DNA of 64,000 bases. Source: JABSSA01 sp039960995 (GTDB lineage: Bacteria > Pseudomonadota > Alphaproteobacteria > Rhodobacterales > Rhodobacteraceae). Below the pieces are notes generated by a model, which did not search any database, was not told the DNA's origin, and saw only the letters and a program-made list of their open reading frames with translations. Made by a program: the position numbers and the translations under genes. The stretch's first letter is position 1; every line of letters starts with the position of its first letter. Where the stretch lies: contig JBDVKF010000079.1 of assembly GCA_039960995.1 (NCBI GenBank), positions 29,953-93,952 on the forward strand, read 5' to 3'. Shown here in pieces: positions 1 to 9,012 of this stretch.

Positions 1-549
1 GCGAATTGCGCCAATGCGGCCATCCATCATATCTGACGGGCCAATGATGTCCGCGCCGGCATCGGCCTGTGCCAAAGCCATTTTGACAAGGGCGTTAACC
101 GTACGATCATTAACGATTTCATCCCCTTCGACAAACCCGTCGTGGCCGTTGATGTTATATGTATCCAGCGCAACATCGGTCATGATCACGATATCGGGTA
201 CTTCGGCTCGGATTGCGTGGATTGCGCGATTGGTGTGATTATCTGGGTCCCACGCCCCGGCGCAGTCTTCTGTGCGATCTTCTAGGCCAGTGTAAGGAAA
301 CAGACAGATGGCCGGTATGCCTAAGTCAGCTGCCATGCGCGCTGCTTCTACACATTTGTCGACGGACCGTCGCAACACACCCGGCATCGAGGGCACGGGT
401 TCTTCTATACCGTTTCCGGAACGCACAAAAATTGGCCAAATAAAGTCATCTACGCTTAACGTATTTTCACGTACTAATCCCCGAATTGCCTTGCTTTGAC
501 GGGTGCGGCGCAAACGGGAGAGCGGATAGGGGGCTTGGATCGATCGCAT
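1..549 (-). CDS. hemB: Porphobilinogen synthase (delta-aminolevulinic acid dehydratase), 3' end outside window
   Basis: HemB condenses two 5-aminolevulinate molecules into porphobilinogen in cytosolic tetrapyrrole synthesis. The visible 183 N-terminal residues read without a break from ATG at 547-549 to the left window edge. They contain the family stretch YPLSRLRRTR (8-17), IFVRSGNGIEEPVPSMPGV (40-58), LFPYTG (83-88) and GPSDMMDGRIGAIR at the visible end. The segment that carries the catalytic-zinc cysteines in other HemBs reads D125-VALDTYNINGH-D137 here, so it is the cysteine-free, aspartate-rich type. The Schiff-base lysines lie in the missing C-terminal part. It is divergent from the membrane-protein gene at 757. 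Identification is firm because the motifs run in one frame; only the truncation limits it. Confidence 0.96.
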   Translation of the reverse strand, partial: MRSIQAPYPLSRLRRTRQSKAIRGLVRENTLSVDDFIWPIFVRSGNGIEEPVPSMPGVLRRSVDKCVEAARMAADLGIPAICLFPYTGLEDRTEDCAGAWDPDNHTNRAIHAIRAEVPDIVIMTDVALDTYNINGHDGFVEGDEIVNDRTVNALVKMALAQADAGADIIGPSDMMDGRIGAIR

Positions 550-756
550 GGCTCTGTCGTGTTGTGATTTCTGAATATTATCAGGGGTCGCACGGATTGC
601 TGAGCGTGGCAAGGCTGCTCAACAGACCAGAAATGCGAAACGGAAAGTATCGCGACTGCGTCACTTGCAAAAAGGATGCATTTGCTCTTGTCCAAGCTCT
701 GGGCATTTGTCATTCCGACAGCTAAGAGAACCCAATCAAACAAAGGAAGCGCACAC

Positions 757-1284
757 GTGGATTGGTATTCGACCGTTTTCGAATTGATCGATATGCGGTC
801 TTTCTCAAACCTTTGGTTTTGGATTGCTTTGGCGGTCACCTGGTCCACTGCATCGCATTGGGTGATGGGTGTTCCTTTCGACATGATCGGGCGTGCGCGC
901 AAATATGGCGGGCAGGTCGAGGTCGATCTGGAAGATATCGTGCGTATCAATGTAAACCGTCTTGTTTACATTGAACAAATTTCAGGTTTGTGGTTGCTGG
1001 GTATTACGTGCTTTTTCATTTCAGGGCTGTGCATCCTTGGATTCGTCTACCGGATTGAGTTTGCGCAGGCCTTGTTTCTCTTGGGCTGTCCAATGTCTTT
1101 TGTTGGTGCGCTGAACATATTTTTGGCGCGCTCTATCAAACAGGAACAGTTAACCGGCGAGGCGTTGCGCATCCGTTTGACGCGGCATCGCACGATCATT
1201 CAAGCAATTGGCATGGTGTCTATTTGTGTCACAGCCATTTGGGGAATGTACCAAAACCTTGTTGTGGGGCCTTTCGGCGGTTGA
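757..1284 (+). CDS. Small multi-pass membrane protein, roseobacter 'component of SufBCD complex' type
   Basis: A 175-residue protein that opens with VDWYSTVFELIDMRSFSNLWF and has about four hydrophobic segments (roughly residues 20-40, 70-90, 95-120 and 140-165). I recognise the N-terminus from rhodobacterial proteins often named 'component of SufBCD complex'. That label is database usage and nothing in the sequence shows a role in Fe-S assembly. I chose the GTG at 757 because AAGGAAG (743-749) sits at ribosome-binding distance and the family begins with this tryptophan-tyrosine segment; a longer frame from 676 adds an unconserved basic leader. It lies 34 bp before mfd on the same strand and may share its transcript. 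Function unknown. Confidence 0.75.
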   Translation: MDWYSTVFELIDMRSFSNLWFWIALAVTWSTASHWVMGVPFDMIGRARKYGGQVEVDLEDIVRINVNRLVYIEQISGLWLLGITCFFISGLCILGFVYRIEFAQALFLLGCPMSFVGALNIFLARSIKQEQLTGEALRIRLTRHRTIIQAIGMVSICVTAIWGMYQNLVVGPFGG

Positions 1285-1318
1285 CTCGACGCTAATTTGT
1301 GCCAAATGAAGCGGCCTT

Positions 1319-4300
1319 ATGTCTGGCAATCACGTTACTGTTTCTGGCGCCCCCGAAGGCTTTGACGCGCGGTTTATCCTCGAAGAGGTAGAGCGTGGAA
1401 ATGCTGTTGTTCACGTGGCACGCGACGACAAACGGTTGGTCGCGATGCAAGACGCGCTTCGGTTTTTTGCCCCGTCTATGCCGGTGTTGGTCTTTCCCAG
1501 TTGGGATTGTTTGCCCTATGATCGCGTGTCGCCCAATGCAGATATTTGTGCGCAACGCATGGCGACGTTGGCGGCTCTTATCCACGTGATGCCAAAACAA
1601 TATGTTGTTCTGACGACGTTAAACGCCGCCACGCAACGCGTTCCAGAACAAAGCTTGTTGCGCGAGGCCGCGTTTTCGGCGCGTGTGGGCAGCCGGATTG
1701 ACGAAGAAGCACTGCGGCATTTCCTTGTGCGGATGGGGTTTGTGCAATCACCCACTGTGATGGAACCCGGCGATTACGCAGTGCGCGGCGGTATTATTGA
1801 TATTTATCCCCCCGGCGATCTTGGCCCTGTGCGGCTTGATCTGTTTGGGGATGTATTGGACGGGGCGCGCCGGTTTGATCCGGCGACACAACGGACCACG
1901 GAAAAGCTTGAGCTTGTTGAATTGGCGCCTGTGTCCGAGATTGTTTTGGACGAACCTGCGATCACACGGTTTCGGCAAAATTACCGTATCGAATTTGGTG
2001 CGGCGGGCACTGACGATCCTTTGTACGAAGCAATCAGCGCCGGGCGGAAACACCAGGGCGCAGAACATTGGTTGTCGTTCTTTCATGAACGGCTGGATAC
2101 GTTGTTTGATTATTTGCCCGACGCAACAATCACGTTGGATGATCAAACAACTCCGGCCCGGTTGTCGAGATGGGAAAGCATCGAGGATCAGTACGAAACG
2201 CGTAAACATGCGTTGTCCCAAAAGGGCCGTATCGACAGTGTCTATAAACCGGCAACTCCCGAAGGGCTGTATTTGGACAATGCGGCGTGGGAAACGATTG
2301 TCGATGGGCGTCGTGTGTTGCAGCTTTCGGCATTGCCACAAGCAACAGGTTTGGGCGTCATCGAAGCAGGTGGACGCATTGGGCGGAATTTCTCTCCTGA
2401 ACGTCAACAGGAAACCGTTAGCCTTTTCAAATCCTTGTCGGATCATATTAAAGCGTCTTTGGAAGCGGGACCAGTTGTCGTCGCGTCTTATTCCGAAGGG
2501 GCGCGCGAACGGTTAAGTGGGTTGATCGAAGACGAAGGTGTGGTCGGCGCGATTCCGATTACGGATTTCACTCGTATCAGCAAACACGGTTTGCATCTGG
2601 CGGTTTGGGCGCTTGAGCACGGGTTTGAAGGCCCTCTTGGGGATCAGACGTTAACGGTCATTTCAGAACAAGATGTGCTCGGCGATCGCTTGATCCGCCA
2701 ACCGCGCAAAAAGCGACGAGCCGAGAATTTTCTGACGGAAACGCAAAGCCTGTCGTTGGGTGATTTGGTCGTGCATGTCGATCACGGCATTGGGCGCTAT
2801 CTCGGGTTAGAAGTCGTGACAGCAGCAGGTGCGGCACATGAGTGCATTTTGTTGGAGTATGCCGAACGCGCCAAGCTTTACCTACCGGTCGAGAATATCG
2901 AATTGCTGTCCAAATATGGCCATGACGAAGGCCTGTTGGATCGGTTGGGTGGCGGCGCGTGGCAGGCCAAGAAAGCGCGCCTGAAAGAACGCATTCGCGA
3001 GATGGCTGATCGCCTGATCCGGATCGCTGCAGAACGTGCATTACGCCGCGCCCCTATTTTGGAACCGCCACCGGGGATGTGGGACGCGTTTTCTGCCCGG
3101 TTTCCATATCAAGAAACAGATGACCAGTTGAAAGCCATTGGCGAAGTTCTTGAGGATCTGACCTCGGGGGCGCCAATGGACCGTTTGGTTTGTGGTGACG
3201 TTGGATTTGGCAAGACCGAAGTCGCGATGCGTGCGGCCTTTGTTGCGGCATTGTCTGGGGTACAAGTGGCGATCATCGCACCAACGACGCTGTTGGCGCG
3301 ACAGCATGCACAGTCCTTTAACGAACGGTTTCGTGGATTTCCGGTTGAGGTACGTCAACTTAGCAGATTTGTGAGCGCCAAAGATGCCAACGCGACGCGT
3401 GAGGCGATCAGCAAGGGAACCTGTGACATTGTCATTGGCACCCATGCGTTATTGGCCAAGAACATCCGGTTTCAAAACCTTGGGCTGTTGATCATCGACG
3501 AAGAGCAACATTTCGGCGTGTCGCACAAAGAGCGCCTAAAGCAGATGCGTTCAGACATTCATGTTTTGACGCTGACGGCGACGCCCATTCCCAGAACATT
3601 GCAACTTAGCCTGACTGGCGTGCGCGATTTGTCGATCATTGGCACGCCTCCGGTCGATCGATTGGCGATCCGGACCTATGTTAGCGAATTTGATGCAGTG
3701 ACCATCCGCGAGGCGTTGTTGCGCGAACATTACCGTGGCGGGCAGTCGTTTTATGTTGTGCCCCGGATCAGCGATTTGCCCGAGATCGAAGAGTTTCTGA
3801 AAACGCAGGTGCCCGAAGTCAGCTATGTCGTTGCGCATGGTCAGATGGCGGCAGGCGAGCTTGATGACAGGATGAACGCGTTTTACGACGGTAAATATGA
3901 TGTTCTTTTGGCAACGACGATTGTGGAATCCGGTTTGGATATTCCAACGGCCAATACGATGGTTGTGCACCGCTCTGATATGTTTGGTCTGGCGCAGCTC
4001 TATCAAATCCGGGGACGGGTGGGGCGATCAAAGACGCGTGCCTATGCGTATCTGACAACAAAACCTCGCGCCAAGCTGACGACGACTGCTGAAAAGCGTC
4101 TGCGCGTATTGGGCAGCCTTGATACGCTTGGGGCGGGGTTTACGTTGGCATCCCAAGATCTTGATATTCGCGGCGCGGGGAATTTGCTGGGCGAAGAGCA
4201 ATCGGGACAAATGCGTGACGTCGGGTTTGAGTTATATCAGTCGATGCTTGAGGAAGCGATTGCCAAGATCAAAGCCGGTGAAATGGAAGGCCTATCTGAG

Positions 4301-4786
4301 GCTGATGACCAATGGGCGCCGCAAATCAATCTGGGTGTTCCTGTTCTCATTCCGGAAGATTTCGTACCCGATCTAGACGTGCGGCTCGGGTTGTATCGTC
4401 GTTTGTCCAACCTATCCAAGAAGGTGGAGCTGGAAGGGTTTGCCGCCGAGTTGATTGACCGGTTTGGCGCGCTTCCAAAGGAAGTGAATACGTTGCTGTT
4501 GGTCGTCCGTATCAAGGCCATGTGCAAACGGGCAGGGATCGCCAAACTGGATGGTGGTCCAAAGGGCGCGACCATTCAGTTCCACAATGACAAATTTGCG
4601 TCTCCGCAAGGGTTGGTGGACTTCATTGAAGGACAGCGTGGACTGGCCAAAGTGAAAGACAACAAGATTGTGGTGCGACGCGATTGGAAGAAAGACTCGG
4701 ACAAGATCAAAGGCGCTTTTGCCATCGCACGCGATCTGGCAGAAAAAGTCGTGGGCGAGAAAAAGAAAAAGGCTGCAAAAACCTAA
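1319..4786 (+). CDS. mfd: Transcription-repair coupling factor
   Basis: Mfd is an ATP-driven DNA translocase that removes RNA polymerase stalled at lesions and recruits UvrA. The 1155-residue length is normal. Visible parts in order: a UvrB-like N-terminal region; the RNA polymerase interaction domain near 480-575 (LGDLVVHVDHGIGRYLGLE); a RecG-like translocase with Walker A GDVGFGKTE (626-634), DEEQ box (727-730) and motifs VESGLDIPTANT and QIRGRVGRS; then a TRCF C-terminal domain. The tail is lysine-rich (KKKKAAKT). The stop overlaps the stop of the convergent exporter gene by 3-4 bp, so there is no room for a terminator between them. Product assignment is secure. Confidence 0.98.
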   Translation: MSGNHVTVSGAPEGFDARFILEEVERGNAVVHVARDDKRLVAMQDALRFFAPSMPVLVFPSWDCLPYDRVSPNADICAQRMATLAALIHVMPKQYVVLTTLNAATQRVPEQSLLREAAFSARVGSRIDEEALRHFLVRMGFVQSPTVMEPGDYAVRGGIIDIYPPGDLGPVRLDLFGDVLDGARRFDPATQRTTEKLELVELAPVSEIVLDEPAITRFRQNYRIEFGAAGTDDPLYEAISAGRKHQGAEHWLSFFHERLDTLFDYLPDATITLDDQTTPARLSRWESIEDQYETRKHALSQKGRIDSVYKPATPEGLYLDNAAWETIVDGRRVLQLSALPQATGLGVIEAGGRIGRNFSPERQQETVSLFKSLSDHIKASLEAGPVVVASYSEGARERLSGLIEDEGVVGAIPITDFTRISKHGLHLAVWALEHGFEGPLGDQTLTVISEQDVLGDRLIRQPRKKRRAENFLTETQSLSLGDLVVHVDHGIGRYLGLEVVTAAGAAHECILLEYAERAKLYLPVENIELLSKYGHDEGLLDRLGGGAWQAKKARLKERIREMADRLIRIAAERALRRAPILEPPPGMWDAFSARFPYQETDDQLKAIGEVLEDLTSGAPMDRLVCGDVGFGKTEVAMRAAFVAALSGVQVAIIAPTTLLARQHAQSFNERFRGFPVEVRQLSRFVSAKDANATREAISKGTCDIVIGTHALLAKNIRFQNLGLLIIDEEQHFGVSHKERLKQMRSDIHVLTLTATPIPRTLQLSLTGVRDLSIIGTPPVDRLAIRTYVSEFDAVTIREALLREHYRGGQSFYVVPRISDLPEIEEFLKTQVPEVSYVVAHGQMAAGELDDRMNAFYDGKYDVLLATTIVESGLDIPTANTMVVHRSDMFGLAQLYQIRGRVGRSKTRAYAYLTTKPRAKLTTTAEKRLRVLGSLDTLGAGFTLASQDLDIRGAGNLLGEEQSGQMRDVGFELYQSMLEEAIAKIKAGEMEGLSEADDQWAPQINLGVPVLIPEDFVPDLDVRLGLYRRLSNLSKKVELEGFAAELIDRFGALPKEVNTLLLVVRIKAMCKRAGIAKLDGGPKGATIQFHNDKFASPQGLVDFIEGQRGLAKVKDNKIVVRRDWKKDSDKIKGAFAIARDLAEKVVGEKKKKAAKT

Positions 4787-6003
4787 GCTTGCGCTTCTGT
4801 GTGCGTTTCTGCCCGACGCAGAAACTGCATCAGAATGCTTGAAATGGCCACAAGGACGAGAACGCCTGCGACCAGTGGGCGTGGTGTGCCGTCAAACAGC
4901 AGCCCCATTTGATACCCGATAAATGCGCCACCAATCGTCGAAGTTGCGGCCATGACAGATGCAGCGGTGCCCGCGATGTGGCCCATCGGTTCCGCGGCCA
5001 AAGCATTCAAATTGGCCGTGGTCATGCCAGCTTGAACCAGCACCCCAAATTGCCAGAGTAAATAGATCCAAAAGCCCAAGGATGCATCTTGGAGGAAAAG
5101 ATACAAAACAACTGCCGACATGATGACCTGAAAGGCCAGGGCAACTGTGATCAACCGGCGCATGCCAAAACGCACAACAAGCGAGGCGTTTAATAGGCTG
5201 GAAACTCCAGACACAATGGCCAACGCGCCAAACCAATAAGGAAAGGTATCGGCCCGATCAAAAACGATTTCGAATATTGGTTGAACCATCGCGAGGATGG
5301 AAAACAGCACACCCATAAGCAGCGTCTGCACGATCACGGCCAAGCGAACGATCGAATGGGCAAACATTTCGCGTATGGAATCACGCAGTATTTTCATGCG
5401 TATGGGGCGGCGGGCTTCGAGTGGATGAGTTTCTTTCAAACGCGTTGCAAACCAGACCCACAAGACCAATCCAAACACGAATAGAATGCCAAAGATGGCT
5501 CGCCAATGTGCGATCTCCATCGTCAATGCCCCAATCATCGGAGCAAGTGCGGGAGCAAGCAAGAACAGCATCAACGAGAATGACAGGATCCTCGCCATTT
5601 CGCGGCCACTGAACAAATCCCGGACAATAGCCGCAGAGACGATGCGTGGCCCTGCGGCACCCACACCCTGCAGAAACCGGGCCGCGAGCATCAGCTCGAA
5701 CGTTGGGGCGATCCAGGACAGAGCAGCACCAACCAAGTATATTGCCAGACCGACAAAGACAGTTGGTCGCCGACCGTAAGCGTCAGATATCGGGCCCATG
5801 AACAACGTGCCAACACCCAATCCCATGACGAAAATCAGAATGACTAACGGTGCATTTTGTGGATTAGGGAGATTAAGGTCGGATGCAATATTCGGCATCG
5901 CTGGCAACATTGCATCAATCGAAAACGCCACAATAGCAAACATCATCGCCATCAACGCGATAAATTCGCGGCGCCCGATATGTTGGCCAGGTAACTTGTG
6001 CAC
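4783..6003 (-). CDS. Bcr/CflA-type MFS multidrug efflux transporter
   Basis: A 406-residue inner-membrane major facilitator, probably a proton-coupled drug exporter. After a short basic start it has REFIALMAMMFAIVAFSIDAMLPAMPNIA, the usual first helix of the Bcr/CflA group, and about twelve hydrophobic segments. MFS motif A is seen as GPISDAYGRRPTVFVG between helices 2 and 3, and RFLQGVGAAGPRIVSAAIVRD matches helix 4. The start is GTG at 6001-6003, preceded on its own strand by CGGAG eight bases upstream. It overlaps the mfd stop convergently. An exact 18-bp direct repeat lies 73-112 bp upstream (6076-6115) and could control it. Substrate cannot be read from sequence. Confidence 0.88.
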   Translation of the reverse strand: MHKLPGQHIGRREFIALMAMMFAIVAFSIDAMLPAMPNIASDLNLPNPQNAPLVILIFVMGLGVGTLFMGPISDAYGRRPTVFVGLAIYLVGAALSWIAPTFELMLAARFLQGVGAAGPRIVSAAIVRDLFSGREMARILSFSLMLFLLAPALAPMIGALTMEIAHWRAIFGILFVFGLVLWVWFATRLKETHPLEARRPIRMKILRDSIREMFAHSIVRLAVIVQTLLMGVLFSILAMVQPIFEIVFDRADTFPYWFGALAIVSGVSSLLNASLVVRFGMRRLITVALAFQVIMSAVVLYLFLQDASLGFWIYLLWQFGVLVQAGMTTANLNALAAEPMGHIAGTAASVMAATSTIGGAFIGYQMGLLFDGTPRPLVAGVLVLVAISSILMQFLRRAETHTEAQA

Positions 6004-6075
6004 AAATGCTCCGATAAAACTCGATGCTTATTCGCGTCACAGTAGTGGTAAATACGGGCGAGACAATGACCAATG

Positions 6076-6115
6076 GTTGAATTTTTCGCGAGTGTTCGTT
6101 GAATTTTTCGCGAGT
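6076..6115. repeat. Exact 18-bp tandem direct repeat, 22-bp period
   Basis: GTTGAATTTTTCGCGAGT occurs at 6076-6093 and again at 6098-6115 with four bases between, so the copies lie on nearly the same face of the helix (22-bp period). Each contains the palindrome TCGCGA. It sits in the 119-bp gap between two minus-strand genes, in the leader of the exporter gene. A repeated operator is the simplest reading; a small duplication is the alternative. Confidence 0.8.
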
Positions 6116-6122
6116 AAAGTTT

Positions 6123-6572
6123 TTATGCTGACTTCACAAGAGGTTGGGCCTCAAAATCTTTTTCCGTGTATCGGGGATCAATGATTTCTGAATCACGCGC
6201 ATAGACGCTTTTTGACCGGGGAAGATACAACACCTGCGTTATGTCGTTTAGATGGTCATACTTCCCTGCGAACTGCTCACCCATTGCAAAAAGTCCGATG
6301 TTATAATTCACAATATCGGTGTGTTTTTGGTCCCAATCTGTTTCCGGGATAACATGGTCAACATACTGACAAGATTGAAGAATTTCTCGACGCTCTTCAA
6401 ATGGCAGAATTGAGGGTGTGCCCTTGGCAGAATTAAATTGATCAGTCGACAATCCGACAATAACGCGATCACCCAAAGTGGACAGTTTCTTTAAAAAACG
6501 AACATGCCCAATTTGAAGCGGATCAAAGCTGCCATAGGTCAAAACACGGCGGTCGGCTGAAAGAGCATTCAT
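6123..6572 (-). CDS. Cytidylyltransferase-like (TagD/GCT fold) nucleotidyltransferase, variant HxGH motif
   Basis: A 149-residue protein resembling glycerol-3-phosphate cytidylyltransferase, which makes CDP-glycerol from CTP. The N-terminus RRVLTYGSFDPLQIGHVRFLKK aligns with the nucleotide-binding loop of that family, and LSTDQFNSAKGTP plus LPFEERREIL match the following conserved helices. The first histidine of HxGH is Gln20 here (QIGH, His23 kept), and the late signature normally RxxGISTT reads PRSKSVYARDSEI. Both changes suggest a different substrate or altered catalysis. No wall or teichoic-acid genes are near. The fold assignment is good; the reaction is uncertain. Confidence 0.72.
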   Translation of the reverse strand: MNALSADRRVLTYGSFDPLQIGHVRFLKKLSTLGDRVIVGLSTDQFNSAKGTPSILPFEERREILQSCQYVDHVIPETDWDQKHTDIVNYNIGLFAMGEQFAGKYDHLNDITQVLYLPRSKSVYARDSEIIDPRYTEKDFEAQPLVKSA

Positions 6573-6835
6573 AGGTACATCTCCTGATTTTCATCAGCGA
6601 AATGCAATGGGATTCCAACGAAATATGGCTTTTTGTAGTCTTGTTGAAGGGCACAAGACGCCATTGGCCGCACACGCATAAATTGCGTGATGATTGATTG
6701 TTTCATTGGATGAACCTGCCCGTTCGCCGCTTTTGTGATGGTCAGTGTCCTGCCTGACCTTGAGGTGATTCTAACGCAGCCGAATCAGTGGCGCAAAGCA
6801 TTTGTGACACGGTTTCGAAAATGCAGGCCGTTAGG

Positions 6836-7480
6836 TCACACTTCTGCCATTTCGCGCAGATCGGCCAGAACCTTTGCCCAAAGCTCGGGAGGTTGTGCAC
6901 CCGGAACCGCATGACGTTGGCCGACAATGAAGGTTGGCACAGAGGAAATACCCATTTCGCGGGCATGGGTGTCGCGCTTTTTGATGTCTTCGATGTCAGA
7001 ATCCGATGCCAAAAGCTTGCGCACGACAGCGGCGTCCATTTCAATTCCGTCTGCAATATCGGCCAGCACGTCTGTGTCGCCAATGTCGCGCCCTTCGACG
7101 AAATACGCTTTGAACAATGCAGAAACAGCTGCTGTTTGACGTCCCTCAACACCTGCCCAGTGGATCAATCGGTGGGCGTTCATTGTATTTGGCGTGCGTT
7201 GCATAGCTTCGAGGTCTATTTTCAGCCCCGCTTTTTCAGCGTGTTCCACAACCGGGGCATAGGCTTTGATCGCGCCGGCTTTCCCACCAAATTTGCCTTC
7301 CAGATAATCGCGGCGCCCCATACCTTCGGGTGGCATTGTGGGGTTCAGTTGGAAGGGATGCCATTCAATGACAAACGGATGGTCTGGTTCTGCTGCGAGG
7401 GCGCGATCAAGATGTGCTTTGCCGATATAGCACCATGGGCAGATTGGGTCCGACATGATGTCGAGTTTGACAGGGTCCAT
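6836..7480 (-). CDS. DsbA-family (FrnE-like) thiol oxidoreductase
   Basis: A 214-residue thioredoxin-fold protein of the FrnE / 2-hydroxychromene-2-carboxylate isomerase branch. It has the CPWC redox pair at Cys14-Cys17 (SDPICPWCYIGKAHLDRAL), the long helical insertion with LNPTMPPEGMGRRDYLEGKFGG, and the cis-proline loop GISSVPTFIVG. There is no signal peptide, so it should act in the cytoplasm. Its ATG shares one base with the stop of the upstream acyl-CoA synthetase (TGATG at 7478-7482), which implies translational coupling. FrnE-like proteins reduce or isomerise disulfides or small aromatic thiol adducts; the neighbouring ligase hints at an aromatic or acyl substrate, but that is inference. 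Confidence 0.85.
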   Translation of the reverse strand: MDPVKLDIMSDPICPWCYIGKAHLDRALAAEPDHPFVIEWHPFQLNPTMPPEGMGRRDYLEGKFGGKAGAIKAYAPVVEHAEKAGLKIDLEAMQRTPNTMNAHRLIHWAGVEGRQTAAVSALFKAYFVEGRDIGDTDVLADIADGIEMDAAVVRKLLASDSDIEDIKKRDTHAREMGISSVPTFIVGQRHAVPGAQPPELWAKVLADLREMAEV

Positions 7481-8952
7481 CAGTTAGGGCCTTTCCAAGT
7501 GTCGCGCAAATGACGGCGCAAGAGTTTTCCGTTCGCCCCGGTGGGCAGTGTTTCAATTCGAGTCAGCTGGCGCGGACATTTGTAACGCGCGAGGTTGATG
7601 TGCAAATAGTCGTTCAAAGCGTGTTCGTCCACTGGTGATGCGCTTGTGTAGAACGCAGCAATAATACTGGCCGCTGATTTGATGGGCAGTTCAACGACAA
7701 TTGATCCTGTAATACCGTCAAAGTCATTCAGGACACGTTCGACTTCGATCGGGGACACGCGAATACCGCCTGCGTTCATCATGTCGTCTGATCGGCCAAG
7801 ATATGTGATGTTGCCGAATTCATCGGCCTGACCCAAATCGCCCGTCAGGAACCATTCACCGTCAAAGCGGCGTGCCGTTTCTTTGGGTTGGTCGAGATAT
7901 TCCAGAAATAAACCCGGGTCGCTTTTGTGAACAGCGATGACGCCAGTCATGTTCGTTTCGGGCCGTTTCGTATCGTGGATCAATGTCATACGCCGTCCGG
8001 GTTGGGGGCGCCCAAGAGTGCCCGGCACTGCGGGTTCGGTTGGATTGCTTGAAATGAACGTCGAAATTTCGGACATGCCAAAAGCTTCGTATATTTGGGT
8101 CTGTGTCGCGTCTTGCCAGGATTGGCGGGTGACATCGGGCAATTTTTCACCCGCGCTTAATCCGTGACGCAGATCAGGCAAGGCTGGGCAAGGACCGCGC
8201 AGCGCTTGCCGGTATACACCGGGGGCCGCGGCGAAAATTGTGGCCTTGTGTTCAGCGACGAGGTGCAAAAGATCTGGGGCAGGCGTGTCAGGAGCAGGGA
8301 TGAGTGCCGTGGCCCCGATTGTCCAAGGATCCATCAGGCCTGTGCCCAATGTATAGGTCCAATTGAAGGCCCCTGCGTGCAAAACGCGATCTTGTTGGCG
8401 CAGGCCGTACCAGCCATCGAACATCATCTGGCGCGCCAGAATGGCGCGATGGGCGTGCACAACAGCGCGTGCAACACCCGAAGTGCCAGACGTATAGATG
8501 ATATACCCTGGTCGGTCTGGATCCCCCATATGCCAGTCAGATGGTGTACATGTTCGCATCGATTGCAGCGCGTCACTTTGGACAATGCGCTTATCCTGGG
8601 GGCAGGCGACGTTTGACGCTCGCAAAATGACGGCAGGGTTTAGTTCTTTGATGATATTGCTGACTTCGGGCTCGGTCAGCGCCGCAGATGTCGGGGCAGG
8701 CACGAACCCCGCCGCCAATGCCCCAAGATAGGCTATGGGAAAGTCAGGCGTGTTTCCCAACCGCAAAAGAACCCTGTCACCGGGTAACAAACCAAGATCA
8801 CGCAGACCCGTCGCCGTTCCCAATACAGCGGTTTTTAGATCGCTAAATGTCAGGGGCGCTTCGTTCGATTCCAAAACGTCCAATGCGATTTTGTCGGCAA
8901 GATAATCCGCTTGCGAAAGAACATGTGCGGCCAGATTGAATTTCGTTGTCAT
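7480..8952 (-). CDS. AMP-dependent acyl-CoA synthetase / ligase
   Basis: A 490-residue member of the ANL superfamily that activates a carboxylic acid with ATP and couples it to CoA. Visible motifs are the phosphate loop YTSGTSGVARAVVHAH (153-168), IYEAFGMSE near 290, the hinge WFLTGDLGQAD followed by YLGRSDDMMNAGGIRVSP, and the C-terminal LPTGANGKLLRR with the adenylation lysine. The phosphate loop has ARA where the family usually has PKG, so its lysine is replaced by arginine. The size and the R-S-D-D-M-M hinge resemble benzoate- and 4-chlorobenzoate-type ligases. It is cotranscribed with the FrnE-like gene and divergent, by 60 bp, from an XRE-cupin regulator that probably controls it. Substrate not determinable. 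Confidence 0.85.
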   Translation of the reverse strand: MTTKFNLAAHVLSQADYLADKIALDVLESNEAPLTFSDLKTAVLGTATGLRDLGLLPGDRVLLRLGNTPDFPIAYLGALAAGFVPAPTSAALTEPEVSNIIKELNPAVILRASNVACPQDKRIVQSDALQSMRTCTPSDWHMGDPDRPGYIIYTSGTSGVARAVVHAHRAILARQMMFDGWYGLRQQDRVLHAGAFNWTYTLGTGLMDPWTIGATALIPAPDTPAPDLLHLVAEHKATIFAAAPGVYRQALRGPCPALPDLRHGLSAGEKLPDVTRQSWQDATQTQIYEAFGMSEISTFISSNPTEPAVPGTLGRPQPGRRMTLIHDTKRPETNMTGVIAVHKSDPGLFLEYLDQPKETARRFDGEWFLTGDLGQADEFGNITYLGRSDDMMNAGGIRVSPIEVERVLNDFDGITGSIVVELPIKSAASIIAAFYTSASPVDEHALNDYLHINLARYKCPRQLTRIETLPTGANGKLLRRHLRDTWKGPN

Positions 8953-9012
8953 AGTCTTGACTTGTCATGTGTAGGGCTGGCGTTGCAAGAGCGGTGCGCC
9001 TATAGGTGAGAT

